Part shown: piece by piece, positions 11,251 to 21,219 of the stretch
How the letters are laid out: each line of letters opens with the position of its first letter
Position numbering within the stretch: position 1 is the first letter of the stretch
NCBI GenBank assembly: GCA_015680685.1
Contig: MNCI01009596.1
Location: forward strand, 3,865-65,864
Reading direction: 5' to 3'
Source: Gnetum montanum
Lineage: Eukaryota; Streptophyta; Gnetopsida; Gnetales; Gnetaceae
DNA length: 62,000 nt
Notes under the pieces: generated by a model
What the model was told of the DNA's origin: nothing
Databases searched by the model: none
The model's input: only the letters and a program-made list of their open reading frames with translations
Translations under genes and position numbers: made by a program

Positions 11251-11353
11251 CTAAGTGTTTGTGTGCTAAGTAGAACATAAGAAATTACTCACATCGTTGG
11301 GAGCTTAAACAAAAATTTTTATAATGATTAAATAGCACCCCGGATAAGACACA

Positions 11354-13890
11354 ATGTCTTCTTCTTCGAACAAGAGCATTTCACCTAGGGATCATACTAG
11401 AAACAGTCAGCAATCTAAAACACATAACCAAAATCAGCCGGTTCCTCAACAATATAGGGTGACATATACTCATCCCGATGAGTATATACATAATTTTACT
11501 TTTATCCTCCATCAAGATGAACAGATGCACTAGAGAAACTTGCAAGGTAACATAGTGTTACCTCTGGATCATGCAGTCCCCAACATGCTCCTCTGTGCTT
11601 TGGCACAGATCGGCATAACTCAGCTCTATGCTGAATACGTTGCGGAAGATTTGACATGAGGGATTACCATTCCATAGCCTTACAATGTATGAGGGACTCA
11701 AGGCAGGAGAGCCAACATACACTGTTGAAGGGCAAAGAGGTCCCGCACATCCTAAGTGAAATTGGAGATGGTGAACCACTTATCACGGGTTCTCTATTGA
11801 AAGATGTTCCCCATCCTAACAAAAGTGAGGAGGTAGGGTATCAGAACCTATGCTCCACAATACACAACCCTGGTTCTGATCCTCGCGAGCACCAGATGTT
11901 CACAAAGGGAACAACAACACATGACAAGGATGGGCACTNCGAGCACCAGATGTTCACAAAGGGAACAACAACACATGACAAGGATGGGCACTCAAATCGT
12001 CACCACGATCGAGGCCGAAGCCAAAGAAGCGAAGGTAAGAAACATCGTCATGGCTATGGTTCTCCTTCTTCTTCGCCTTCATCACATCAATCATCCTCTC
12101 CTTCTACATTAGGGTGCAACCATCAGGAGCATAATGGAGAGGATAAAGGTAAGAGAAATGAGAGACCTTAATGAGAGAGTCGAGAGAGAGAGCAAGGACA
12201 AGGGCATGAACGAAGGGAAAGTAGGGAACAACATAGACATCATAGACGTCATGAAAGAGATGATCATGATGAACCCCTACATGCCACCCAAAGTATGCTA
12301 AATATAATGGAGGCAATGAGAATCCCAACAAGGCATCAAAAGGATAGTCAGATCAAGCGCTTAGACATGAACAATATCCCACGCTTCAAAGGGGAATACA
12401 ACGCCGATCCGCAAAATCATTTACAAGCATTCCACGATGCCTGCGCCTTGCAAAACATAGAAAATGAGTGGCAAAAACTAAAGTTATTTCCCAGGACACT
12501 CATCAAGGAAGCAGAGAGTTGGTACCGGTCCTTAGAACCGGAAACCATTAGGAGGTGGAGTACGATGTTAGAACTCTTCAACGATTAATATCAGACGTAC
12601 TCCAAAGTGTCTAATTTGCATAAGCAGATCCAAGGATGGAAGCAAGGTACTCATGAACCCTTGGATGCTGCCATGGGCTGCTACTATGCATTCTTACATC
12701 ATTGCCTGGGCCATGGTTATGCACAACGGGACCAACTATGCCACATCGTAGATGGGCTAAGGTATGAAACTAGGAGAACCCTTGGGACTTATGCCCAAGG
12801 GAGACTATCAAAATTTAGATCCCACGAGATTCATCGCTTGTTGGAACAAGTAGCCAAAGAAGAAGGGGAGCTACAAAAAAGGAAAAGTGCAGAAGAATAT
12901 AATCATGATCCCTATCTTTGAAAGAAGGGAGTGATATTTTGCGATGAAGAGGATGAGTCACCATTCGAAGAGTTGGTGAACAGAAAAACCTTGTCACTTC
13001 AAAAGCTAACAACAAAAGTAGCAGCTAAGGTAGAAGAAGTATGGAGCTCCTTAGATAGTAAAATTGAAACTGTCCTAAAAATTGTAGAGGGGTCTAAGGA
13101 GGAACGAAGTAGTGACAAGGACAAGAAAACGTGAAGAGATTTAGGCCCTGCACGTGACAAGGGTAAGGGGAAAATAAACATCTCTGATGTGGTTGTGGAT
13201 TCGAACATAGACGATGACGGTGGATGTGAGATTTGCCACTATGAACATCCTAAGGAATGTTGTCCAATCATCTCACACCTACAAGAGTCTAGGGTGTATG
13301 CACTCAACTCGAGACTCAATAGACGGTAGACACCCTGGAGGTTACCTTATCCCCAAGGTAACCCAAGATAGTTCCACCAACCCTTGACGTACTATCCAAG
13401 TGGAACTCCACAACAACCCATCGGACAACATCAATAGTGGTAATACCCACAATCATGGGGGATGCCACTACCTAAACATCAATACCCTTACCGGCAACCT
13501 GATCCATATGGTTATTACGTGTAGTAGCCGATTTCCCAAAGTGACTCCATGGGTCACACAACTCCCCAACGTCACTACCAAGTTTGGTAGTACTTTAGAA
13601 GTACTCCTTCTCCTCCGAGAGATGCTCCATATCCATACCATCCTCCTATTCCATCTGCACCTCTTCCACTGGTAGTTCCCATACCTCCTGCTCCAATAAT
13701 GCAAGGGGAACTCCCTACTCAACCGCAGCAATGCAACGCTACAAGAGCCATAACCATTCAACCCGCTGCTGGTTCTGACAACCGTAAAAAGAAAAGACTT
13801 TTCTTCAAAACCAAAAGCCCAAAAAAGCTCTCACAACAACAAGAGGTTGAGTCTATGATCACTCCTCCAACACATAGGGCTTCGGAGCTT
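11354..13890 (+). pseudogene. gag of element 1 (many stops)
   Basis: It begins with an ATG encoding MSSSSNKSISPRDHTRN, 104 bases after the primer site, aligned with the start of gag in element 2. The central domain appears at 12295-12588 and 12607-12921: IPRFKGEYNADPQNHLQAF, then a WYRSLEP-type and a GYAQRDQL-type segment, matching the Retrotrans_gag region. The C-terminal part is Pro, Gln and Tyr rich. Stops include TAA at 12586, TGA at 12919 and 13132, and TAG at 13435. A single N at 11939 separates two identical 53-bp copies, probably an assembly fault. Gag would form the particle shell. This copy is not translatable as one protein. Confidence 0.85.
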
Positions 13891-13899
13891 CCTTCCGTC

Positions 13900-14275
13900 C
13901 AACAACAGATCTTAACGTATACAGTTATGTTAACACATACCGTAACCGACTGGATCAAGGTAGGCCACCTTCCCAGGAAATTATCTGACCCTAGGAGTCC
14001 CTTAATCTACCTCCAAGTCACCGGGAACGAACCACATAAGGCTCTTCTTGACTTAGGTTCCAGAGTCAACTTAATTTCACGAGAGATGTATCAAGCCTGG
14101 AACCTGCCCCAACTCAAGAAGAGTAACATTCAACTAGAGCTAGTAGACCAGTCCATCACCATTCCCTTAGGATTGGTGGAGGACATCATTACCACTATGT
14201 GTGGTTGGTCCTACCTAGCTAATTTCCTAGTGATTGAAGTTAACAATGACAAAGGGGACTTCCCAATTATAATGG
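13900..14275 (+). pseudogene. Aspartic protease of element 1 (runs into assembly gap)
   Basis: The same frame as the gag C-terminus gives the retropepsin region: a SPLIYLQVTGNEPHKALLDL segment, then GSRVNLISREMY. The active site reads D-L-G where D-S/T-G is expected. It continues through the VPLGLVEDI-like stretch and stops at the N gap after PIIM. Neighbouring copies show the same layout, so the family is a plant gypsy protease fused in frame with gag. The altered active site suggests inactivity. Confidence 0.85.
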
Positions 14276-14710
14276 NNNNNNNNNNNNNNNNNNNNNNNNN
14301 NNNNNNNNNNNNNNNNNNNNNNNNNNNNNNNNNNNNNNNNNNNNNNNNNNNNNNNNNNNNNNNNNNNNNNNNNNNNNNNNNNNNNNNNNNNNNNNNNNNN
14401 NNNNNNNNNNNNNNNNNNNNNNNNNNNNNNNNNNNNNNNNNNNNNNNNNNNNNNNNNNNNNNNNNNNNNNNNNNNNNNNNNNNNNNNNNNNNNNNNNNNN
14501 NNNNNNNNNNNNNNNNNNNNNNNNNNNNNNNNNNNNNNNNNNNNNNNNNNNNNNNNNNNNNNNNNNNNNNNNNNNNNNNNNNNNNNNNNNNNNNNNNNNN
14601 NNNNNNNNNNNNNNNNNNNNNNNNNNNNNNNNNNNNNNNNNNNNNNNNNNNNNNNNNNNNNNNNNNNNNNNNNNNNNNNNNNNNNNNNNNNNNNNNNNNN
14701 NNNNNNNNNN
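14276..14710. other. Assembly gap (435 N)
   Basis: Unknown bases. By comparison with element 2 (about 23100-23585) it should hold the end of the protease and the start of the 3' non-coding tract. The size agrees with there being no pol inside. Confidence 0.95.
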
Positions 14711-14791
14711 TTTTTTTACACATTTTTGTTTTACAAATTTCTTTAACTTTTCTTGTTCTTGTTTTACAACATCGTTCTACTTTTTCATTTC

Positions 14792-14830
<39 letters not shown>

Positions 14831-16641
14831 TGTGTGTGTTATCCACCCTATAAGTTTGTCACCTAATAAGTGTTCTTCATGATGGTATGAACTGTTTTCA
14901 TGTTGATTGCTAATGTTTGGTTTTAACCTTTAAGTCATAATGTTGATACTAAGGTATGTTTCTTTTGATATAGCAGGCAATGAGTTCACTTCATCCATAC
15001 ATCCACACTCAAGGATTGTCTCTCTCAGCTTGGAAATATACAGTCCATTTCTAATAATAACTCTAACGAATCGGTGACTAGGCATTTCTCAAACTAAGGA
15101 AGGACTCAAGGATTGAAAAGGGTATGACTTCAAGGGAACTTGATGCATTTGTGTTGGCCATTCTCTTAGGTGCTTGGATTTTTTCTTCTTGAGTTTTCTT
15201 ACCGTTTCAATGTTACCCAATTATCGGGAAGCTGAGCAAATAAAAATAACAAAGTCTTTGCATGGTGTGATTCTCACGGATAAACACATAAAACAACAAA
15301 AGAAAAAAAAGAAAAAAAAGGGANGATAAACACATAAAACAACAAAAGAAAAAAAAGAAAAAAAAGGGAAAAGTGAGAACTCAAAGCACACCCCTTAGAC
15401 AAAATAATTCCTTGGGCTACAAGCATTGGTTATGGAACTCAAAATAAAAATGTTCCCTCTAACTAAGGCCCTTCTTGCTCCCCATTCTCTCCTCCTTGTT
15501 TCGTCGAAATGGTGGTGACTCTTGGGTGAAGGCATTCTTGTTACTTCAAGAGGATGGTTTTGCCAAATGCATTAATGTGAAGTCACTGGAAGTGGTTTAT
15601 TTGAGGCTGGAGTTGGAATGATATTTTTCGAGTCACATTAATCATGAACTACACAAGAAGCTATACACCACCTTGTTCTTGGGATTCCATTCCATTCTCT
15701 TCTCTCCATCCTTCTTTCCATTATTCACCTCATTACCAGTTGTATCATTAGTGTATATATTTTGGTTGATGCATTGTTTTCTTTTTGGTAAATTCTTGCG
15801 GTTAAGACTTTAACTCTTGTTCCAAAATACATTCCCAGGGCCTACGGACTCTTTGAATGTAGGTTTGTCAGAGCATTATAGGCATGAGCCTACTTTGGGG
15901 AGGACCCACTGACATTCCTCTTTGGTGCACTAGTTAAATTCTTTTCCCTACCATTTTCGCAATCTATATTGTTTTGTTCATTTCCATCTTGACATCCATT
16001 TCATCAACATTATCGTTGTCTCTTTTTCTCCATCTTTCTTGTTCCTTATTCTTTCTCCATTTTATCGCTACCGGAGGTTTGCAATTAGTCATGGGGGTAC
16101 AAGGCCCAATTTTTTTGATTTTCTCCTAACCCCTACACCTTCGGTAGTCATCATTATTATATCTTCCGATCCGTATCAGCCATACCACAACCCACCCAAC
16201 GGACCTTTCACCGCAGCAAGGTATCAACTGCATTGAAATTCATTTACCCTTGCTAATATAAGATTGAGTTGTATGTGCATATGGTGATCATACAACACAC
16301 AGATTGGATCTGGAGGGAACACATGGAATGGAGCAATTCTGAAAGTAACGATGCAAGGAGCAAGATCGATAGCACGCTTACAGATGGACAAAGAAAGGCG
16401 TAGTCTTGGCATTGGCAGCAGCAACACTTTTTTCCCTCTCTCTTCTTAGCTACCAAATGAGGCCTCATGTCAATGTAATAAGGTGTTCACTCTTGTTGTC
16501 ATGAACACCAGTTTTGTCTTGTATTGTAATGATGATCCGTTCACATGTCATCCCATTAGTTTCATTTAAGTCAATAATCCCATACCGTCCCAATATTTTG
16601 TAAGGAACTCGAGGATGAGGTTTTATTTAGTCATGGGGGTA
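14711..16641 (+). other. 3' non-coding region of element 1
   Basis: About 1.9 kb without a usable frame: T-rich start, TG microsatellite, 'gtgtgattctcac' and 'aaggcccttcttgc' segments, a conserved block at 15881-15910 and a final polypurine tract (16634-16641). The same order is seen in elements 2, 5 and 7. A single N at 15324 separates two identical copies of an A-rich 44-bp stretch, likely an assembly fault. Confidence 0.8.
14793..14839 (+). repeat. TG microsatellite inside element 1
   Basis: Roughly 23 TG units with one TA interruption. A CA run at 22991-23008 occupies the matching position in minus-strand element 2. Confidence 0.95.
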
Positions 16642-17459
16642 TAATGGGACGTGATATCGCATGGGCCACGATATCGCGTATGCGATATCGCATCCCAGAC
16701 TATATCGCGTCGTCCCCCGCGATATTGCGATGCACCGCAAAGTCTATAAATAAGAGGTGGCTCTCTCTTGTTTTCCATTCTAGGCCTAGACCGTAGGGAA
16801 ACTCTAGAATTTTGATCTCTCTAGAGATAGAATATTTTCCATGTGCCTGCAGTAGGAGCTTCAAAGTGAGCGGATCTTTATTCGAGAAAACATTGTACCT
16901 GAACATAAGTTTGTGTACAGCAATAAAGACAAACTTCTTGGATAAACCTTGCAGTGCATGGAATAGGCTAATTAGGACTTTATTTATTATTTTCCATTTA
17001 ATGCTTTATTAGTTATTAAATCTCTCTCAACCCTTCTCTCCTAATTATGTGCCTCAGTACGACTGCTTCGAGCACGTGCGTTACGCTTGGTGATCCCAGC
17101 AACGATTAGCATTTGGTAACCAAGGTTGCATCGGTTCAGGGTATGAACGGTAAGTGGGAATGGATGCTGACGCTAGGTAAATTAAGACTTAGTTAGTTAG
17201 TTAGAGTTAGCTAGTTAATCTCTTCACACTTCATCTTATCAACTTAGGAGATAAAACTGAAAAGACATAAAAATCATATACCTCAGACTTACATAACCAT
17301 ACACCGTGACAACTACAAGTAAGTCTGGGAAGATAACAAATAATTAACCTTAAGTGTTCCATGAGGCGTGTAGGCACTTAGTCTGCGGAGTTTGACTAGA
17401 TCGCACGTGTTACGCTCGTATTCGTATGGTTGACTATAGGGGTACCTCACCACTCATCA
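16642..17459 (+). repeat. 3' LTR of element 1
   Basis: Starts TAATGGGACGTGATATCGC (first dinucleotide changed from TG to TA) and ends ACCACTCATCA, 818 bp. It is closely similar to the 5' LTR along its length, with extra U3 repeat text near 16680-16730. Confidence 0.92.
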
Positions 17460-17726
17460 ATTGTCATTCATGAATTGCATCTAGGAGTAATCCACTCAAA
17501 CAAAGATGTTGTACAATTGTAATTCACCATACTACAAGCATTCATCTAACTCTAATTTTAAGAAAACAAACTACAAGAACTTCATTAAATGTTGGTAAAA
17601 ACTTGTAATTTGACACAACATTGGGCTTGCATATATAGGCATGATCATGGCTCACTACATCATATCTATGACCATCATATATTAAGCTATAATATCATAG
17701 ATATGATATTGTAGTCCTTATCATCA
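17460..17726 (-). repeat. Element 6 LTR, part 2
   Basis: This is the continuation after the ATTGT duplication of element 1. It carries a minus-strand TATA-like signal (CTATATATGC near 17630) and GATATC- and ATATCATAG-type U3 repeats at 17664-17712, ending at CCTTATCATCA. No clear polypurine tract or target duplication was found at this end. Confidence 0.7.
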
Positions 17727-17939
17727 AAGGTTTGTACTCAAGTTCAAACAAAAGGAAGATAGAGTTTATTACAACTTATGGTATTACATGAACTCAATAA
17801 CAAGACATATATATATGACTAACTACTAATTATGAATGTCACATCTTTGTTCAAGTGGTGTTACAAAATTATCATGTAGCACATGATTGACATATGACAA
17901 ATGTTATGACAAAAAATAATATAACAAAGTAAATCAAAA

Positions 17940-20060
17940 TGGAAGCTTGATGTAGTTTTTTAGGTTCTTGGTGGTGGTGGCTCCTCCACCAAATTCTTCC
18001 CTTTATGATCTAGTTTCTTGAATTTTTGCTTACTTAACAACACTCTAAGCTTCTCTTCTTTAGTTCTAGGATCTTATGTTATCCATGTCATCCTCGCAAT
18101 GTTTTCTAGTGTTGGTACTTTTCAAGGACATAGTAGTTATGGAGACATCTAATTGGCCTCACTATGTTCTTTCTATCTCAAAATCTTTGGCCATTTTTTG
18201 TGATTCCTAATACTCTATCATTCTTTTCGCTAGTTTTGTTACAACATTTTTCTAATCTTGATAACTTTTTTTAACTACCTAGAGTTCAAAGTTTGCGATG
18301 TAAATTTTTTGTTATGTATCTTTCTTGTCTACAAACTCTCTTTCATACATAGAATACATGGTAACCAATTGCTGCTATAACTTCATTCTTAGTCTACCTA
18401 TAGTTAACATGGCCAAGTTAGCATTGTGAGAATTTGCTAATCCCATGTCCTCTATCAAATTCTCAATCTTCAAGTCTTTATTTTTAAGATCAGCTTGGTG
18501 GATAAGGGGAAGACTATCTAAGATGAATTACAAATTAGGTAACTGTTGTGTAATGAAGCTGATCTTGGCCTTGGCCATCTAGATATCCTTTTCATTGATC
18601 TTCTTATACATGCCCACATGATCTCTAAAATGTTTTTTGAGCCTTTCATGCTTTTTGGCCTTATTTTTTCATGCATTGATCTCAATAGCTAATTTCTACC
18701 TTACTATGTATAATTCCTCCATTCATAAGATTCTATTCTCTTGAGCTAATTATCTCAAATCCAAGATAACTCTAGTGAACTACTCTCTTAGTTGATGAAT
18801 GCTTTTCTCAAGCATGTTCTTTTGTTTCACTATGTCTGTTAACCTGAGGTTTTCTATAGTAATTCTCTTATTTTCCTCTTCTAATGCAACAATAAATTTA
18901 GCATAAGCCTATGCAATAGAAGCATTCCACACTACTTTCTCCTTTTCCATTTTCATTACTTCTACTTAGTCATCAATTAATAAATTTGATCACTTCTAAA
19001 TTGCAATAACTAGTTAGGTGCAATGTATCATGTAGGATCCTATCTTTCAACTCTTAATGCAACTAGTTCTTCTTGTAGCTTTTGCGCTTCATTCTCTACA
19101 TGTTACATCCTCACCTCTACCATGACTGATTTTCCTTTAGTAGTTATCAATTCTAACTAGACTATAGTGATATCACTATGGATATTAAAAATATTTTGCA
19201 TGAATTTCCTTGTCTACAATAGTGTCTATAATGCATCTTCATTTTTAGCATGGGACATAATCCCCTTGCCTAATATTTAGGCTAATTTTTACACATCTTT
19301 GGCATTAAAAATATCTACTATTAGCACAACAAGAATATTAAATGACTCTTTATTATGGTCAATGATTGCCTCTACTACTCCTACTCCATCTTAGTGTTGC
19401 ATTATTACTACAGTGGCTCCTCATCCTATTTCTAACATCACTTGGAAAGATGTATTGTGCTAGAAATTTGGTGTGCCTAATCATTGTTCTCTTCTTCTTG
19501 TAAAGATACTTGATCACTAGTCATTCTTATTGATGTTGCAGGTCTACTTGGATTATCTCTGACTCTATACATACTAAACACTTCTCTTCTATCCCAACTA
19601 ATTATTTCTATGATCTATTGTAAGTGGCTCATGGAAGGTCTATAATCTAGTTGTTGTTGGGTCAGTGGAGCACTCAATCCTACTTGATATATAGCTAAAG
19701 TTGACCTACTAGGCCTTACTTATTTCATTCCTGCAACTTGAATGTTTTCCATTAGTGTTGAATCTACTACAACCTGAATGGTCTATAATCTAGTTGTTGT
19801 TGGGCTAGTGGAGCACTCAGTCCTACTCGATCTACAACTAGAGTTGACCTACTAGGCCTTACTTATTTCATTCCTACAACTTGAATGTTTTCCATTGGTT
19901 TTGACTCTACTACAACCTCAATGCCCATTGGTTTCTCCACTTAATCTTTCTTAGCTGACATTAGCTTTGAAATCTCTACGTATGATGCATTTTAGGCTTT
20001 ACAAAGAATATCATTTATGTAACTCAAAATACCTACCTATCTGCACAATTTTCTAATAAG
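17940..20060 (-). pseudogene. Unrecognised coiled-coil-like ORF in the body of element 6 (distal part)
   Basis: Minus-strand translation gives long Lys-, Glu- and Leu-rich stretches broken by stops. Examples are MAKAKISFITQQ, LPLIHQADLKNKDLKIENLI and a closing KEEKLRVLLSKQKFKKLDHK followed by EEPPPPRT and a stop near 17955. The heptad-like spacing suggests a coiled coil. It lies between the body of element 6 and its LTR, the place where Athila elements may carry an env-like or extra ORF, but I see no clear membrane segment. A 143-bp tandem duplication sits at 19637-19922. Function is unknown, and the copy is not intact. Confidence 0.45.
19637..19922. repeat. 143-bp tandem duplication
   Basis: Copy 1 (19637-19779) and copy 2 (19780-19922) both begin GGTCTATAATCTAGTTGTTG and differ at only a few bases. 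It lies inside the element 6 ORF region. 143 is not a multiple of three, so it also breaks the frame. Confidence 0.9.
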
Positions 20061-20065
20061 ACAAT

Positions 20066-20431
20066 TGATGAGCGATGAGATATCCCTATGCCCAACCATA
20101 TAAATCACTAAGCCATTAGGCTCGATCCAGTTGAATTCTGTGGACCTATAGTTCTCTAGTACACTAGCTCTTCTAAGAAGTGAAATGGGCATTAAGGACA
20201 TTCGTTGTCTTCCCAACTACACTTGTGATACTCAAGGGTATGGTTTAAGTATAATTAAGGTATATGATTTTTGTTATTTTATATTTTATAAATTTGATCG
20301 CCTACAACAAGAATGAAGAGTAGAGGAATTTAAAATCTAATTAGTTATTTCCCATCAAGCCAAACATAAATAACCATCCCACTTTCCTGAACACATATAG
20401 TGTTGTTAGGCTACCAAATGTTAAGTGTTGC
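20066..20431 (-). repeat. 3' LTR of element 3 (outer part only)
   Basis: Closely similar to the first 370 bp of the element 3 5' LTR (32074 onward). Both have 'cctatagttctctagtacac' and 'ttataaatttgatcgcct'. It stops at GTTGC, where element 2 begins. In the intact 5' LTR the text continues with TAGGTTACCAAG. Confidence 0.9.
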
Positions 20432-21219
20432 TAGTGAGTGGTGAGGTACCCCTACACTCAACCATACGAATACGAGCATTACACACACAATCCGGTTGAA
20501 CTCTGTAGACTAAGTGCCTCCACGCCTTATGGAACACCTAAGGTTAATCAATCATTGTCCTCCCAAGCTTACTTGTATTTGTCACGGTTGTATGGTTAAG
20601 TAAGCTTGAGGAATTTGATTTTTATATCTTTTATATTTTTATCACCTATGCTAAGAGGGAAAATGGTGAAGAGACTAAGTAACTAACTTGCACTAACTAG
20701 CTTTAATTATCCTAGCATCAGTATTTGTTCCCACTTGCTGTTCACACCCTAAACTAATGCAACACTACTGGGGTTACCAAACGTTATTCATTACTGGGAT
20801 TACCAAGCATAACGCACGTGCTCGAAGCGGTCGTACTGAATGCACTTAACTATGAGAGTTGAGGGTTGAGAGAGATTAAGTCCTTAAGAAAGAATTTAAA
20901 CATTTAACAATAATTAAAGTCCTATTTATCTTAATCCAAATGCTGCAAGGTTTATCCAAAAGTTCATCTTTATTACCATACACAATTGTGTGCTAAGGTA
21001 CAGAATTGCTCAAATAAAGATCCGTTCACTTTGGGACTCCTACTGTGGGCACATGGAAATTATTCTAACTCTACAATGGAAAAATGGCAAGATTTTGGCT
21101 AAGGTCTAGATCTAGATGAAGAAACAAGGGAGAGTCGCCTCTTATTTATAGAATTGGCGACGGGCTACGATATCGCGTACATGATATCGTAGCTTCCAAT
21201 GTGATATTGCATCCCATCA
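20432..21219 (-). repeat. 3' LTR of element 2
   Basis: On the minus strand it starts TGATGGGATGCAATATCAC at 21219, after a TCATGGGGGTA polypurine tract (21220-21230). It ends at 20432, where the last bases are changed to ACTCACTA. Length is 788 bp. It matches the 26613-27343 copy over U3-R-U5 from the TATA box onward. Confidence 0.9.

Larger units (their letters stand above)
10451..17459 (+). mobile_element. Element 1: Athila-like Gag-protease LTR retrotransposon with target duplication
   Basis: Both LTRs, a primer-binding site, gag, protease, a 3' non-coding tract and a polypurine tract are in the expected order. The element is bounded by a perfect 5-bp target duplication, ATTGT, at 10446-10450 and 17460-17464. 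The span is 7,009 bp including a 435-base N gap (14276-14710). Protease text enters the gap, and the text after it is already the T-rich start of the 3' non-coding tract, as in element 2, which has no gap. So reverse transcriptase, RNase H and integrase appear to be absent by design rather than hidden. gag carries many stops. The copy is dead but structurally complete. Confidence 0.9.

Noticed and set aside
11886-11992. A true 53-bp tandem repeat in gag
   Set aside because: The exact identity of both copies with a single N between them is better explained by an unmerged contig overlap.
13699-14853. A 384-codon open frame spanning the N gap
   Set aside because: Its middle is undefined sequence, and the part after the gap is the TG-repeat non-coding tract. 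Only the gag tail and protease before the gap are real coding homology.
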